From assembly GCF_030758455.1 (NCBI RefSeq), contig NZ_CP132353.1, forward strand, positions 4,340,001 through 4,404,000: a stretch of DNA of 64,000 nucleotides. Direction: 5' to 3'. Source of the stretch: Erwinia pyri. Its GTDB lineage: Bacteria > Pseudomonadota > Gammaproteobacteria > Enterobacterales > Enterobacteriaceae. Below are positions 23,692-34,020 of this stretch, piece by piece (the first letter of the stretch is position 1; every line of letters starts with the position of its first letter). Made by a program: the position numbers and the translations under genes. Under the pieces are notes generated by a model. The model worked only from the letters and a program-made list of their open reading frames with translations, made no database searches and had not been told where the DNA came from.

Positions 23692-23767
23692 ACCTTCTCA
23701 CTTTCCTCCTGCCCGATCGGCGCAAGCGTCTATGCTTTTAGCTGACCCCTATTAAAGGAGAAGCAGG

Positions 23768-26149
23768 ATGGACACGTCTTTACCTCAGCCGATAACTGAT
23801 AACGAACTCTCTCTGCTGGACCGCTACTGGCGAGCAGCGAACTATCTGTCGGTGGGGCAGATCTATCTGATGGATAACCCGCTTCTCAGAGAGCCTCTGC
23901 TGCCACAGCACATCAAACCCCGACTGTTGGGCCACTGGGGAACCACCCCCGGACTGAATTTTATCTACGCGCACCTCAACCGCATTATCCGCCAGCGCGA
24001 CCTGAATCTGCTCTATATCTGCGGTCCGGGACACGGCGGGCCAGGCATGGTTGCCAATACCTGGCTTGAAGGCACCTACAGCGAAATCTATCCAGATATC
24101 AGTGGTGATGCGCAGGGCATGCGCAAACTGTTTAAGCAGTTCTCTTTCCCCGGCGGGATCCCCAGCCATGCCGCGCCCGAGACGCCAGGCTCCATCAATG
24201 AAGGTGGTGAACTGGGCTACTCTCTGGTGCATGCATTCGGCGCGGTTTTTGATAATCCCGAGCTGATTGTTCCCTGCATTATCGGTGATGGCGAAGCGGA
24301 AACGGGACCGCTGGCCTCAAGCTGGCACGGCACTAAATTCCTCAATGCCGCCCGTGATGGTGCGGTCCTCCCCATTCTGCATCTCAATGGCTATAAAATT
24401 GCCAACCCCACTCTGCTGGGTCGTTCCAGTGATGAGGATCTGCAACAGCTGTTTACTGGCTACGGTTACGAGCCGCTGTTTGTGGAGGGAGATGACCCGC
24501 ACCAGATGCATCGCGATATGGCGGCCGCCTTCGATAAAGCGTTCGACCGTATCCGTCAGTTGCAGCAGGAAGCACGAGGTAATGAGGCCGCCGCCCCTGT
24601 CCCACGCTGGCCAATGATTATCCTGCGCAGCCCCAAAGGCTGGACGGGGCCGAAATCGGTAGATGGTAAAAAAGTTGAAGGGTTCTGGCGAGCTCACCAG
24701 GTACCGGTTTCATCATGCCGTGAAGATGAAAACCACCGCCAGATCCTGGAATCCTGGCTGAGAAGCTATCGCCCCGATGACCTGTTTGATACCGAAGGAA
24801 AGCTGAAACCTGAACTTCAGGCGCTGGCGCCTGAAGGCGATAAAAGGATGGGAGCCACGCCCTATGCTAACGGCGGGCGGCTGCGGCAGGAACTTAACGT
24901 GCCCGATATCCGCCAGTTTGCCGTTGAGGTTGCCAGCCCCGGCGGCAGCCAGGATCAGTCCACCGCGGTGCTCGCCAGCTATCTCAGCGAGATATTTCGC
25001 AGCAATCCCGACAACTTCCGCCTGTTTGGGCCAGACGAGACCGCATCAAACCGCCTGGGCCGGGTCTTTGATGTCACCAACCGTACCTGGATGGAGAAGA
25101 TTGAGGCTTATGATGAGCAGCTTTCGCCAGATGGCCGCGTTATGGAGATCCTCAGCGAGCACCAGTGCCAGGGCTGGCTGGAGGGCTATCTGCTGACCGG
25201 CAGGCACGGCCTGTTTACCTGTTACGAAGCCTTTATCCACATTGTGGATTCGATGTTCAACCAGCACGCCAAATGGCTGAAAGTGTCGCGTAAGCTGCCA
25301 TGGCGTAAACCTATCTCTTCACTGAACTATCTGCTCTCTTCACACGTCTGGCGTCAGGATCACAACGGTTACAGCCATCAGGATCCCGGCTTTATCGATC
25401 ATGTTGCCAACAAGAAAGCGGATATTGTCCGTATTTATCTGCCGCCTGATGCCAATACCTTACTGTGGGTAGGCGATCACTGCCTGCGAACCTGGGATCG
25501 GATCAACGTGATCATCGCCGGTAAGCAGCCCGAGCCGCAGTGGCTGACCATGGAACAGGCTGTAGAGCATTGCGAAAAGGGAATGGGCATCTGGCCCTGG
25601 GCCGGGAATGAGCAACCGGGCAGCTCACCGGATGTGGTCATGGCCTGCGCAGGCGATGTACCGACGCTGGAAACAATGGCCGCAGTAGATTTGCTTCGTC
25701 AGTGGCTGCCGGAGCTGAAAGTCAGGGTAGTAAATGTGGTCGATTTACTGGCGCTGCAAACCAGAGAGCAGCATCCACATGGCCTGGAAGATGGGGCGTT
25801 CGATGAGATATTTACCGCCGACAAACCGGTGGTATTCGCTTTCCACGGCTATCCAGCCCTGATCCACCGGCTGACTTACCAGCGAAACAATCATCGTAAT
25901 TTCCATGTGAAAGGTTTCAATGAGGAAGGCACCACCACCACGCCGTTTGATATGACCGTGCTTAACGAACTGGACCGTTACCATCTGGCGCAGGAGGCGA
26001 TTATGCGCGTGCCGGGGCTGGCGGAGAAGGCCTCAGAGGTGCTGGATAAACTCCAGGAAAAACTGGCTGAGCATCATCGCTGGGTTCGTGAGCAGGGGGA
26101 AGACTTGCCGGAAGTGCTGAACTGGGTCTGGCCCGCCAGCGCGCGTTAA
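23768..26149 (+). CDS. xfp: Phosphoketolase (xylulose-5-phosphate / fructose-6-phosphate)
   Basis: 793 residues, the normal phosphoketolase length. This thiamine-diphosphate enzyme splits xylulose 5-phosphate or fructose 6-phosphate with phosphate into acetyl phosphate and a shorter sugar phosphate. The motifs [19 protein letters not shown] near residue 84 and [16 protein letters not shown] (the GDGE ThDP/Mg motif) near residue 173 are present, with the C-terminal [25 protein letters not shown] region. It has its own ribosome site (AAGGAG) and stands alone. Which sugar it prefers cannot be read from sequence. Confidence 0.95.
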   Translation: MDTSLPQPITDNELSLLDRYWRAANYLSVGQIYLMDNPLLREPLLPQHIKPRLLGHWGTTPGLNFIYAHLNRIIRQRDLNLLYICGPGHGGPGMVANTWLEGTYSEIYPDISGDAQGMRKLFKQFSFPGGIPSHAAPETPGSINEGGELGYSLVHAFGAVFDNPELIVPCIIGDGEAETGPLASSWHGTKFLNAARDGAVLPILHLNGYKIANPTLLGRSSDEDLQQLFTGYGYEPLFVEGDDPHQMHRDMAAAFDKAFDRIRQLQQEARGNEAAAPVPRWPMIILRSPKGWTGPKSVDGKKVEGFWRAHQVPVSSCREDENHRQILESWLRSYRPDDLFDTEGKLKPELQALAPEGDKRMGATPYANGGRLRQELNVPDIRQFAVEVASPGGSQDQSTAVLASYLSEIFRSNPDNFRLFGPDETASNRLGRVFDVTNRTWMEKIEAYDEQLSPDGRVMEILSEHQCQGWLEGYLLTGRHGLFTCYEAFIHIVDSMFNQHAKWLKVSRKLPWRKPISSLNYLLSSHVWRQDHNGYSHQDPGFIDHVANKKADIVRIYLPPDANTLLWVGDHCLRTWDRINVIIAGKQPEPQWLTMEQAVEHCEKGMGIWPWAGNEQPGSSPDVVMACAGDVPTLETMAAVDLLRQWLPELKVRVVNVVDLLALQTREQHPHGLEDGAFDEIFTADKPVVFAFHGYPALIHRLTYQRNNHRNFHVKGFNEEGTTTTPFDMTVLNELDRYHLAQEAIMRVPGLAEKASEVLDKLQEKLAEHHRWVREQGEDLPEVLNWVWPASAR

Positions 26150-26188
26150 CCCTCACCCTGTGGGCGACCAGCCGGTCGCCCACACCTT

Positions 26189-26773
26189 TCAGAGCTGCAC
26201 CGCTTCCACCAGCATCCAGAACGTGGTGATAACCAGCGAGAGCGCCATCACTCCATTGAAGGCGCGCAGCTTCCAGGCTACCTGTAAATGTTTACCCAGC
26301 CGATCTCCCATCGCCGCCCAGATCAAAATGCATGGCAGGTTCAGCGCCATAAAGCCAAACATTACCATGACAATACCGCTGCTGGCGGTATACATCAGCG
26401 CCACATTCGTCGCCATCAGCCAGGCTTTTGGATTGATTGCCTGAAACATCGCTCCGCCGAGCAGCGTCATTGGCTGCGCTTTTTCACGCAACTCCGGCGC
26501 GCCCGAGCGGAAAATTTTCCAGGAGAGCCACAGCAGGTATGCGCCCCCCATCAGCGTCAGCGGCAGACGAACCGCGCTCATCCACTGCAGCAGCACCTCA
26601 AGCAGCAATCCCGCTATCGCCGTCTGAACGCCGCACCCGACCATGATCCCCAGCAGCATAGGCAGCGTACGGCGCATGCCGAAATTGACGCCAGAAGTAG
26701 CCAGCATCAGGTTGTTTGGCCCGGGCGTAATGGACATCACGGTGACGTAACTAACAAAGGAAGGATCGAGCAT
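26189..26773 (-). CDS. LysE/RhtB-family amino acid exporter
   Basis: 194 residues from the ATG at 26773. The N-terminal signature VTVMSITPGPNNLMLATSGVN and six hydrophobic helices define the LysE/RhtB family, which exports amino acids or related small molecules across the inner membrane. Substrate unknown. It is divergent from a MocR-type regulator only 82 bases away, a common regulator-exporter pairing, so the neighbour probably controls it. Confidence 0.9.
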   Translation of the reverse strand: MLDPSFVSYVTVMSITPGPNNLMLATSGVNFGMRRTLPMLLGIMVGCGVQTAIAGLLLEVLLQWMSAVRLPLTLMGGAYLLWLSWKIFRSGAPELREKAQPMTLLGGAMFQAINPKAWLMATNVALMYTASSGIVMVMFGFMALNLPCILIWAAMGDRLGKHLQVAWKLRAFNGVMALSLVITTFWMLVEAVQL

Positions 26774-26855
26774 GGTCTGTCTCCTGAACACGATTAAGAA
26801 CACCATGTTAAGGTCATCGCGTCGATGGTAACAGATTCAGAAATACACTATTGTT

Positions 26856-28367
26856 ATGAGTACAAATAGCATTTTAATTACACTGTACCCATCACCAAGG
26901 CAGGCGACTGTGTCCATCATCGACTCGCAGGAGAGTACGCTTTATCATCAGCTGGCTGAAACGCTGGCGGAGGCGATCCACAACGGTACTTTTCTGCCCG
27001 GAAGCCGTCTGCCCGCTATCCGGCGCTGTGCCAGCAATCACCAGGTGAGCGTGAACACAGTGCTCACAGCCTACCGTATCCTCGAAGATCGCGGCCTGAT
27101 CGAAGCCAGGCCTCAGTCGGGCTATTACGTCCGTGGCCGGCTGCCTTCTGTGAAAACCAGCGGCGACCGGCAGGCAAAGGTGCGCTCACCCGGCAGTGAA
27201 AAGCTGGATTTGATCGATGCCGTATTTGCCGCGCAGAATCATCCCGACTACACCAATATCTCGCTGGCCTGCCCGCAAAACAGTGACTTTTTTCCCACGG
27301 CAAAAATCAGCCGCATTATGGCCTCTCTGCTTCGACGTGAACCCGATTTAATTGGTCGCTATGCTCTGCCGCCGGGTAGCCAGCGCCTGAGGCGGGAAAT
27401 TGCGCGCCGTGCGATGGACCTGGGGATGTCGCTGACCACTGAAGAGGTGACGCTGACACACGGCTGCATGGAGGCGCTCCAGCTGGCGCTGCGAGCCGTC
27501 ACCAGGCCGGGAGAGTGCGTAGGGGTGGAGACACCCACCTATTTTTATCTGTTCCCGCTGCTGGCCAGTCTTGGTCTGAAAGTGATTGAAATCCCTACCG
27601 ATCCCCAGCATGGACTCTCGCTTGACGCGCTGGAGCTGCTGCTGCAGGAAAAACGTTTGCAGGCGCTGATCGCGATGCCAAACGTGCAAAACCCGCTGGG
27701 GTGCAGCATGAAACTGCAGGATAAAAAACGGCTGGCGAAACTGGTCAATCGCTATCAGGTGCCGCTGATTGAAGACGGGCTCTATGCCGAGCTGCAATTT
27801 TGCTGGCCGCTCTCTCCGGCGGTCAAAGCTTTTGATACCGATGGCTGGGTGCTGCATTGCGCCAGTTATACCAAAACGGTAGCACCCGACTTTCATCTGG
27901 GCTGGATTGCAGCCGGGCGCTTCAGCAGGGAGCTGGCCAGGCTTAAATCTGTCTCTTCACTGGCTGAATCACGGTTGCTGTCCGAGACGCTGGGGCTGTT
28001 TCTGGAATCTGGCGGGTATGATCATCACCTGCGTTCCATGCGCCGCCGCTACGCTGCCCAGTTGGATGAAGTCAGAGGGATCATTGCCCGCTATTTTCCA
28101 CTGGGAACCCAGGCCACGATGCCCGGCGGAGGCTACGTTTTTTGGGTTGAGCTACCGGGAAAAGTGGACACGGTGGATCTGTTTCACCGGCTGCTGCAGG
28201 AGAAAATCTGCCTGACGCCGGGGGCGCTCTATACCCTGAGCGATCGTGGCAATCACGCGCTGCGGCTCTCCTGCTGCTACCCGTTCGATGAGCGTTATAC
28301 CTGGGCGCTGAAGCGAACGGGGGCGCTGGCGTGTGAAATCAGCGGTATTGCAGCGGGCATGCTCTGA
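26856..28367 (+). CDS. MocR-type GntR regulator with aminotransferase domain
   Basis: 503 residues. Residues about 27-93 are a GntR winged helix (LAETLAEAIHNGTFLPGSRLP, then VSVNTVLTAYRILEDRGLIEAR). Residues about 130-495 are a fold-type-I PLP domain; the PLP lysine is in CASYTKTVAPDFHLGWIAAG. Such proteins usually sense PLP or an amino compound. Divergence from the LysE-type exporter suggests it as target. The N-terminus is slightly long; GTG at 26910 is an alternative start. It converges with the GST gene, stop codons 2 bases apart. Confidence 0.92.
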   Translation: MSTNSILITLYPSPRQATVSIIDSQESTLYHQLAETLAEAIHNGTFLPGSRLPAIRRCASNHQVSVNTVLTAYRILEDRGLIEARPQSGYYVRGRLPSVKTSGDRQAKVRSPGSEKLDLIDAVFAAQNHPDYTNISLACPQNSDFFPTAKISRIMASLLRREPDLIGRYALPPGSQRLRREIARRAMDLGMSLTTEEVTLTHGCMEALQLALRAVTRPGECVGVETPTYFYLFPLLASLGLKVIEIPTDPQHGLSLDALELLLQEKRLQALIAMPNVQNPLGCSMKLQDKKRLAKLVNRYQVPLIEDGLYAELQFCWPLSPAVKAFDTDGWVLHCASYTKTVAPDFHLGWIAAGRFSRELARLKSVSSLAESRLLSETLGLFLESGGYDHHLRSMRRRYAAQLDEVRGIIARYFPLGTQATMPGGGYVFWVELPGKVDTVDLFHRLLQEKICLTPGALYTLSDRGNHALRLSCCYPFDERYTWALKRTGALACEISGIAAGML

Positions 28368-28369
28368 GG

Positions 28370-28993
28370 TTAAGGCGTGCCGTTTCGGCCCCAGGTGGCA
28401 TACCCTTTGCGTTCGGTCAGCCGCTCGTAATAGGCCCGCACGGCAGGAAATGCAGGGTGCTCCAGCGGCGTCTCAAACCAGCGGTTAACGGAGAGTCCCA
28501 CCGGGATATCAGCGAGCGAAAAGGCGCTGCCTGCCACATAGGCGCCGGTACGCTCCAGCTGCGCATTGAGAATGGCCATGGTGTAAGACCAGCCTTTACA
28601 GGCCGCGGCAATCAGCCGGGGATCCTGATGCGCCGGCGAGTGACGCACTAATGCCATAAAGGCGTAGCGCCAGGAGGTATTCAGCTCGGTCGCCTGCCAG
28701 TCGATCCACTGATCAACCGGCGCACGAGCGCGCGGCTCTTCAGGATAGAGCCAGCCGCCGCCGTAGGCGTTTGCCAGATAGCGGATAATGGCGTTGGATT
28801 CCCACATGACGAAATCCCCGTCCTGGATAACCGGCACCAGGGCATTAGGATTCAGCGCTTTGAAGGCAGCCTCCTGCGGAGACTTAAACCCCTCGCCCCA
28901 CTCTTCACGGCGAAACGGGATATTCAGCTCTTCACAGATCCAGAGCACTTTTCGGACATTAATGGAGGAGGCGCGTCCCAGTATTTTCAGCAT
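28370..28993 (-). CDS. Glutathione S-transferase family protein
   Basis: 207 residues. A thioredoxin-like N-terminal domain ([20 protein letters not shown] with Ser in the usual catalytic zone; NPNALVPVI and [11 protein letters not shown] form the glutathione site) is followed by an all-helical C-terminal domain. It resembles E. coli GstB in layout. Substrate unknown; probably detoxification of electrophiles in the cytoplasm. Confidence 0.9.
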   Translation of the reverse strand: MLKILGRASSINVRKVLWICEELNIPFRREEWGEGFKSPQEAAFKALNPNALVPVIQDGDFVMWESNAIIRYLANAYGGGWLYPEEPRARAPVDQWIDWQATELNTSWRYAFMALVRHSPAHQDPRLIAAACKGWSYTMAILNAQLERTGAYVAGSAFSLADIPVGLSVNRWFETPLEHPAFPAVRAYYERLTERKGYATWGRNGTP

Positions 28994-29154
28994 AGATCCT
29001 TCACTTATTTGTTCAGGTTTTGGCTATTAATACGCATATTCTGCCGGACTGACAATGGCCAACCCCAGCCCGACTTAACAGTGTGACACCCCGCTACACT
29101 CAGCGGAAAGATTCAGGATACTCTTTACACATCATAACCAAAAGGAGATGCGCG

Positions 29155-30006
29155 ATGACACAGTTACGTGCGTTTAAGCAGGTTGACGTATTTACTTCCT
29201 CTCCGCTGAATGGCAATCCGCTGGCGGTGATTATGGATGCCAGCGGCCTGAGCGATGAGCAGATGGCGGCGATTGCCCGCTGGACTCATCTCTCAGAGAC
29301 CACTTTTATTCTGCCTGCCCAGAATCCTGCTGCAGACTATCGTGTGCGTATTTTCACGCCAGATCTTGAGCTGCCTTTTGCCGGTCACCCTACTCTGGGC
29401 AGCGCGCATGCGCTGATTGAAGCGGGCATCAGCCTTAAGCAGTCTGGCAGGATTGTGCAGGAGTGCGAGTTGGGGCTGGTCACGATAAAGATTGGCCCTG
29501 ACGGCGCGCTGGCCTTCTCAGCGCCGGAAGCCACGCTCACGCCGTTCACCGATGCGCCTTTAAGCAGTGCGCTTAACTGCGATGCCATAGAGTCTGCACT
29601 CCCGGTAATGATAGCGGATATGGGGATCCGCTGGCTGCTGGTACCGATGCAGTCGGCTGAAGCGGTACTGGCGATTAAGCCCAACATGACTGAGTTTGAG
29701 AGAGTGATGCGTAAAGCGAAGGTGAATGGCGTAATGCCTTTTGGGCCTCTCGACGGCGTTGCCGAGCAGTATGAAGTCCGCGGCCTGCTGGTTGAAAACG
29801 GGTCGTTAACGGAAGACCCGGTCACCGGCAGCGCTAATGCCTGTCTGGCTCGCTATCTGCAGGCTCAGGGCGTGGAGCTGGATTACCGGGTACGCCAGGG
29901 TACTGCAATGCAGCGCGCCGGGCGTCTCAGCGTGACCTATGCCGCCGACGGCCTCTGGATTGGTGGGCAGACGGTAACGGTGATCGACGGTACGCTGAAT
30001 ATCTAA
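29155..30006 (+). CDS. PhzF-family isomerase/epimerase-like protein
   Basis: 283 residues from the ATG at 29155, which follows AAGGAG by 7 bases. PhzF-fold features are FKQVDVFTSSPLNGNPLAVI at the N-terminus, the acid in HLSETTF, FAGHPTLGSAHAL near residue 75 and DPVTGSANACLARYL near residue 221. Family members isomerise small metabolites, but this one has no phenazine genes nearby, so substrate and role are unknown. Confidence 0.9.
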   Translation: MTQLRAFKQVDVFTSSPLNGNPLAVIMDASGLSDEQMAAIARWTHLSETTFILPAQNPAADYRVRIFTPDLELPFAGHPTLGSAHALIEAGISLKQSGRIVQECELGLVTIKIGPDGALAFSAPEATLTPFTDAPLSSALNCDAIESALPVMIADMGIRWLLVPMQSAEAVLAIKPNMTEFERVMRKAKVNGVMPFGPLDGVAEQYEVRGLLVENGSLTEDPVTGSANACLARYLQAQGVELDYRVRQGTAMQRAGRLSVTYAADGLWIGGQTVTVIDGTLNI

Positions 30007-30062
30007 TGGCGTGCCCTTATCTCCATCATTACAGACTTCAGCCTGTATCGCACAGGGAGGCA

Positions 30063-30112
30063 GCCTACCTGAGAGCGGTAAGGCCTACCTGAGAGCGGTA
30101 AGGCCTACCTGA
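30063..30112. repeat. 20-bp tandem repeat, 2.5 copies
   Basis: GCCTACCTGAGAGCGGTAAG occurs at 30063-30082 and, identically, at 30083-30102, followed by a half copy at 30103-30112. It lies in the convergent gap between the phzF-type gene and the SDR gene, in untranslated sequence. Copy number may vary between strains. Confidence 0.95.
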
Positions 30113-30199
30113 CCTCCTGTAAACAGCCTCCGTTAAACCAGCCCCGGACTTCCCTCATCACGAGGGAAGCCTGAGGTTTTACGCGTCTGTACGGGAGCC

Positions 30200-30958
30200 T
30201 CAGAGAAACATGCCGCCTGAAGCTTCAATACGCTGGCCGTTGATCCAGCCACTCTCGTCGCTGAGCAGCTGGGCAACTGCATTGCCGATGTCGTCCGGTT
30301 GCCCCACGCGGCCCAGAGCAGTTTGCGAAGCCACAAAAGCATTCACCTCGGGATTATCGCGCACCATGCCCCCGCTGAAATCGGTGGCGATAGCGCCCGG
30401 CGCCAGGATATTCACGCTGATGCGCCGCTCTCCTAACTCTTTGGCCTGATAGCGGGTCAGCACTTCCATCGCGCCTTTCACGGAGGCATACGCGCCGGAA
30501 CCCGGCAGGGTGAAGCGGGCCAGACCGCTTGAAATGTTAAGGATCCGGCCACCATCAATCATCAGCGGCAACAGCTTCTGCGTCAGGAAAAAAGGCCCTT
30601 TAAAATGGACGTTCACCATCTCATCAAACTGCGCTTCGCTAGTCTGATTAAAACTGGCATGCAATGATGTACCGGCGTTGTTTAATAAATAGTCGAAAGT
30701 GTCACGCTGCCAGACAGTCTGCAGCAGATCTTTTACCTGACCGGCGAAGTCGGCAAAGCTGCTGCTGTCCGCTACATCCAGCTGCAGCGCCACTGCGCGA
30801 GCGCCAAGCGCTTCGATACGCTTGATCACCTGCTCGGCTTCCTGCTGTTTGTTACGATAGGTCAAAATGCTGTTAATGCCCCGGGCGGCCAGCTTAATGG
30901 CAGCATTTTCACCTAAACCCCGGCTTCCGCCGGTGATAATTGCAATTTTCGCACTCAT
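30200..30958 (-). CDS. Short-chain dehydrogenase/reductase
   Basis: 252 residues from the ATG at 30958; an upstream in-frame start is less likely. The Rossmann motif TGGSRGLGENAA, NNAG near residue 98, the catalytic Tyr-x3-Lys as YASVKGA and Ser in ISSGLARF identify a classical SDR. NADP preference is likely from the Arg after the glycine motif. It is divergent from a LysR-type gene that probably regulates it. Substrate unknown. Confidence 0.93.
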   Translation of the reverse strand: MSAKIAIITGGSRGLGENAAIKLAARGINSILTYRNKQQEAEQVIKRIEALGARAVALQLDVADSSSFADFAGQVKDLLQTVWQRDTFDYLLNNAGTSLHASFNQTSEAQFDEMVNVHFKGPFFLTQKLLPLMIDGGRILNISSGLARFTLPGSGAYASVKGAMEVLTRYQAKELGERRISVNILAPGAIATDFSGGMVRDNPEVNAFVASQTALGRVGQPDDIGNAVAQLLSDESGWINGQRIEASGGMFL

Positions 30959-31073
30959 TTTTATCTCCGTTTCTCTCACTGTGGACAAAAAACAGGATAT
31001 TACCTGCGTTCTGATCTATAAATGAGCTTACTAACGCTTCACTGTTTCATCCTGAACAACAATGGGCGCATAA

Positions 31074-31973
31074 ATGGATAAAATTCAGGCAATGCAGGTA
31101 TTTGTCCGGGTTGCTGAACTCCAGAGCTTTACCCGCGCAGCGGAAAGCCTGGGCGTGCCGAAAGGCAGTCTCTCCCGCCAGCTTCAGGCGCTGGAAAACA
31201 GTATGGGCACGCGCCTGTTACACCGGACCACGCGACGGGTTCAGCTCACCCAGGATGGTCTGGTCTATTACGAACGCTGCCGCGACGTACTCGCCACGCT
31301 GGAAGAGATGGATTCACTGTTTCAGCACGATCCCGATACGCTCAGCGGCCGGTTACGGGTGGATACTTCGGTCAGCCTGGCCTGCCATTTTATCCTGCCC
31401 CTGCTGCCCAATTTTTTGCAGCAATATCCCGGGATTGAGCTGGAGTTAAGCAGCAGCGACCGGCGCGTTGACGTGGTGCGTGAAGGGTTTGACTGCGTTG
31501 TGCGTGGTGGCGTGCTGGAAGATTCCGGCCTGGTGGCCCGACCGCTGGGGATGTTGCCGATGGTCAACTGTGCCAGCCCGGACTACCTGGAGCGGTTTGG
31601 CACGCCCCTGACGCTGGAAGATCTCGGACAGCACGCCATGGTGCACTACAGCCAGCAATTGGGGAGCCATCCTGCGGGTTTTGAGTTTTACGACGGCAAA
31701 ACCACGCGTTTCATTAAAACTGGCGGCGCCGTGACCGTGAACAACACGGAAACCTATCGCACAGCCTGCCTCTCCGGGTTGGGAATTATTCAGGCTCCGC
31801 TGGCAGGCATGAAAACCTTGCTGAAGGATAAAAAGCTGATCGAAATCTTGCCCCATTTTCGTGCTGAACCGATGCCCCTTTCGCTGATCTATCCCCATCG
31901 GCGTAACCTTGCCAGACGGGTCCATGTTTTTATGGAATGGCTCACGCAGGCAATGAAACAGTACATAGACTGA
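31074..31973 (+). CDS. LysR-family transcriptional regulator
   Basis: 299 residues. The N-terminal winged helix is clear (MQVFVRVAELQSFTRAAESL, then PKGSLSRQLQALENSMGTRLLHRTTRRVQLT), followed by a substrate-binding domain. It resembles the large CrgA/AaeR-like group of LysR proteins. The 115-base divergent gap to the SDR gene points to that gene as target, though the effector is unknown. Confidence 0.92.
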   Translation: MDKIQAMQVFVRVAELQSFTRAAESLGVPKGSLSRQLQALENSMGTRLLHRTTRRVQLTQDGLVYYERCRDVLATLEEMDSLFQHDPDTLSGRLRVDTSVSLACHFILPLLPNFLQQYPGIELELSSSDRRVDVVREGFDCVVRGGVLEDSGLVARPLGMLPMVNCASPDYLERFGTPLTLEDLGQHAMVHYSQQLGSHPAGFEFYDGKTTRFIKTGGAVTVNNTETYRTACLSGLGIIQAPLAGMKTLLKDKKLIEILPHFRAEPMPLSLIYPHRRNLARRVHVFMEWLTQAMKQYID

Positions 31974-32030
31974 CGAGGCGGCTATAATTTCATGCAGGTA
32001 CATTCATTTGAAGGACATGAAGAAGGGTAC

Positions 32031-33035
32031 ATGAAGGAAAATCAACCGGCTGAACAGCAGCAAGATGCAGAAAAACCTCTGATCAACATCAAAACGGGCA
32101 ATGATACCGTCGACAAATCGATCACCCGGATTTCGCGCCTGGTGAGCTGGTTCCAGGCTATTCCGGCGGTAGCGCATTTTCTCCGGGCGGGGGAACGCTT
32201 TAACGATCGTCTTGGCAGCCAGTTTGGAGCGGCCATTACCTATTTTTCGTTTCTGTCGTTGATCCCTATTTTGATGGTCTCCTTTGCCGCGGTGGGCTTT
32301 GTGCTCGCCTCTAACCAGGATCTTTTGACGGAGCTGATCAACAAGATCGTCAATAATATCAGCGATCCTACACTGGCTTCGACGCTGAAAAACACCGTCA
32401 ACACCGCAATTCAGCAACGCACTACCGTTGGGCTGACGGGCTTATTTATCGCCCTCTATTCAGGCATCAGCTGGATGGGCAACCTGCGTGAAGCCATTCG
32501 GGCGCAGTCGCGCGATGTCTGGGAACGTAACAAGCAGGAAAAAGAGAAAATCTGGTTTAAATATACGCGTGATTTCATTTCGCTGATGGGGCTGGTACTC
32601 GCCCTGATCGTGACGCTGTCGCTGACCTCTATTGCTGGCGCAGCGCAGGAGGCGATCGTTCGCGCGCTGGGTCTGGAGGGGATTGAATGGCTCAGACCGG
32701 CGATGACGCTGATTGCGCTTTCCATCTCCATTCTGGCGAACTATCTGCTGTTCTTGTGGATATTCTGGATCCTGCCGCGTCATAAACCGCGCAAGAAAGC
32801 GCTGTTTCGCGGCACGTTGCTGGCCGCTATTGGCTTTGAGGTGATTAAATTCATTATGACCCTGACGCTTCCCAAACTCGCCTCATCTCCTTCTGGTGCG
32901 GCGTTCGGATCGGTTCTCGGCCTGATGGCTTTCTTCTACTTTTTTGCCCGCCTGACGTTGTTCTGCGCCGCGTGGATAGCGACAGCAAAATATAAGGACG
33001 ACAAACCTATCGAGGTTTCTGCAAGAAAAGCATAA
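32031..33035 (+). CDS. yhjD: Inner membrane protein YhjD (YihY/BrkB family)
   Basis: 334 residues from ATG at 32031; ATG at 31992 would add 13. About six membrane helices; LGSQFGAAITYFSFLSLIPILMVSFAAVGF is split here into GAAITYFSFLSLIPILMV and what follows, the family hallmark. E. coli YhjD is linked to tolerance of lipid A precursor lacking Kdo, but its activity is unproven. It converges with cdh. Confidence 0.88.
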   Translation: MKENQPAEQQQDAEKPLINIKTGNDTVDKSITRISRLVSWFQAIPAVAHFLRAGERFNDRLGSQFGAAITYFSFLSLIPILMVSFAAVGFVLASNQDLLTELINKIVNNISDPTLASTLKNTVNTAIQQRTTVGLTGLFIALYSGISWMGNLREAIRAQSRDVWERNKQEKEKIWFKYTRDFISLMGLVLALIVTLSLTSIAGAAQEAIVRALGLEGIEWLRPAMTLIALSISILANYLLFLWIFWILPRHKPRKKALFRGTLLAAIGFEVIKFIMTLTLPKLASSPSGAAFGSVLGLMAFFYFFARLTLFCAAWIATAKYKDDKPIEVSARKA

Positions 33036-33045
33036 ATCTCATCAC

Positions 33046-33831
33046 TTACTTAAGGGCAGCGTCCGTTGCCCCTGAAGCGTTCAGGATGCTGCAGGTGTGA
33101 TCCTGCAGCTCTTCAGCAGAGCCCAGGTTCATCAACAGCAGATTACGTTTAATCACCATCAGCGCACGGCGACCATCCGGTAGCGCAGCAATGGCAATGC
33201 CATATTTGTACATCTCTTCACGGGCGCCGGGTAATTCGCTGGCGATACGGATAAACGGGCTCATTTTCTTGGTTTCGTCACGCGTTACGGCGCGCACCTG
33301 ATAAACATGCTCGCCTAACTGTTCAGACTGCCAGAGAGTAGTGAGGCTGGCGCTGAGGCTGTCCAGACGCTGACGAATATCAGGGCGCAGGCAGGAGATA
33401 TGAATATGCAGCTGATTTTGCGTTCTGCCCCTCTGGGAGTTGATAGCCACAGCCACCGCGCTGTCCGCTATCGGCGCGCCGCGTTTCTCTTCCATATAGT
33501 GACGTGCACGCCAGGCTTCAGCAAAAAAATTGGGCGTGGAAGGATTAAGCAGGAGCGGGCTCTCTATACCGCTAATTTTTTCGACCGGCAGCAGTAAAAA
33601 CTGCAGTGGCCCATTGCGATCTTTCAGGACCACAAAACCATTTCTTAAATCTACTTTGCGACAAGGCGTTGGATCGTTGTTTTGATTTTGGTTAGGTACA
33701 CATTTTTGACTGACGATTTTCCAGAGCGCATCTGAATTACGTTTAAAATTCAGTGCTATAGAAGCACAACCTGCCGTCAGTACTATTCCCGCCAGCGTCA
33801 CCGCAATCAGAACACGCGATCTCCCCTTCAT
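33046..33831 (-). CDS. cdh: CDP-diacylglycerol pyrophosphatase
   Basis: 261 residues from the ATG at 33831, 8 bases after AGAGG. It hydrolyses CDP-diacylglycerol to CMP and phosphatidic acid. The N-terminus is a membrane anchor with VLTAGCAS, which could be a lipoprotein cleavage site, and the HIT-like motif NQLHIHISC lies near residue 142. In E. coli cdh lies between sbp and tpiA; here sbp is still its neighbour. Confidence 0.95.
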   Translation of the reverse strand: MKGRSRVLIAVTLAGIVLTAGCASIALNFKRNSDALWKIVSQKCVPNQNQNNDPTPCRKVDLRNGFVVLKDRNGPLQFLLLPVEKISGIESPLLLNPSTPNFFAEAWRARHYMEEKRGAPIADSAVAVAINSQRGRTQNQLHIHISCLRPDIRQRLDSLSASLTTLWQSEQLGEHVYQVRAVTRDETKKMSPFIRIASELPGAREEMYKYGIAIAALPDGRRALMVIKRNLLLMNLGSAEELQDHTCSILNASGATDAALK

Positions 33832-34020
33832 GATCAAAACCTCTGGATATTATCTGCCCGTAATGTAAACGAACCCCCGACGAAGATCATGTCAAATAAT
33901 CAATCGCGGTGACCATTTTTTACGCTTCAGCTTATTTTCATGGGGAAGGAGTGTCTGAAAGGAATGTAGTTTTAAAAAGAGGGAAAGCGGGCGGCAATAT
34001 TGAGCGCCGCCCTGCAGAAA

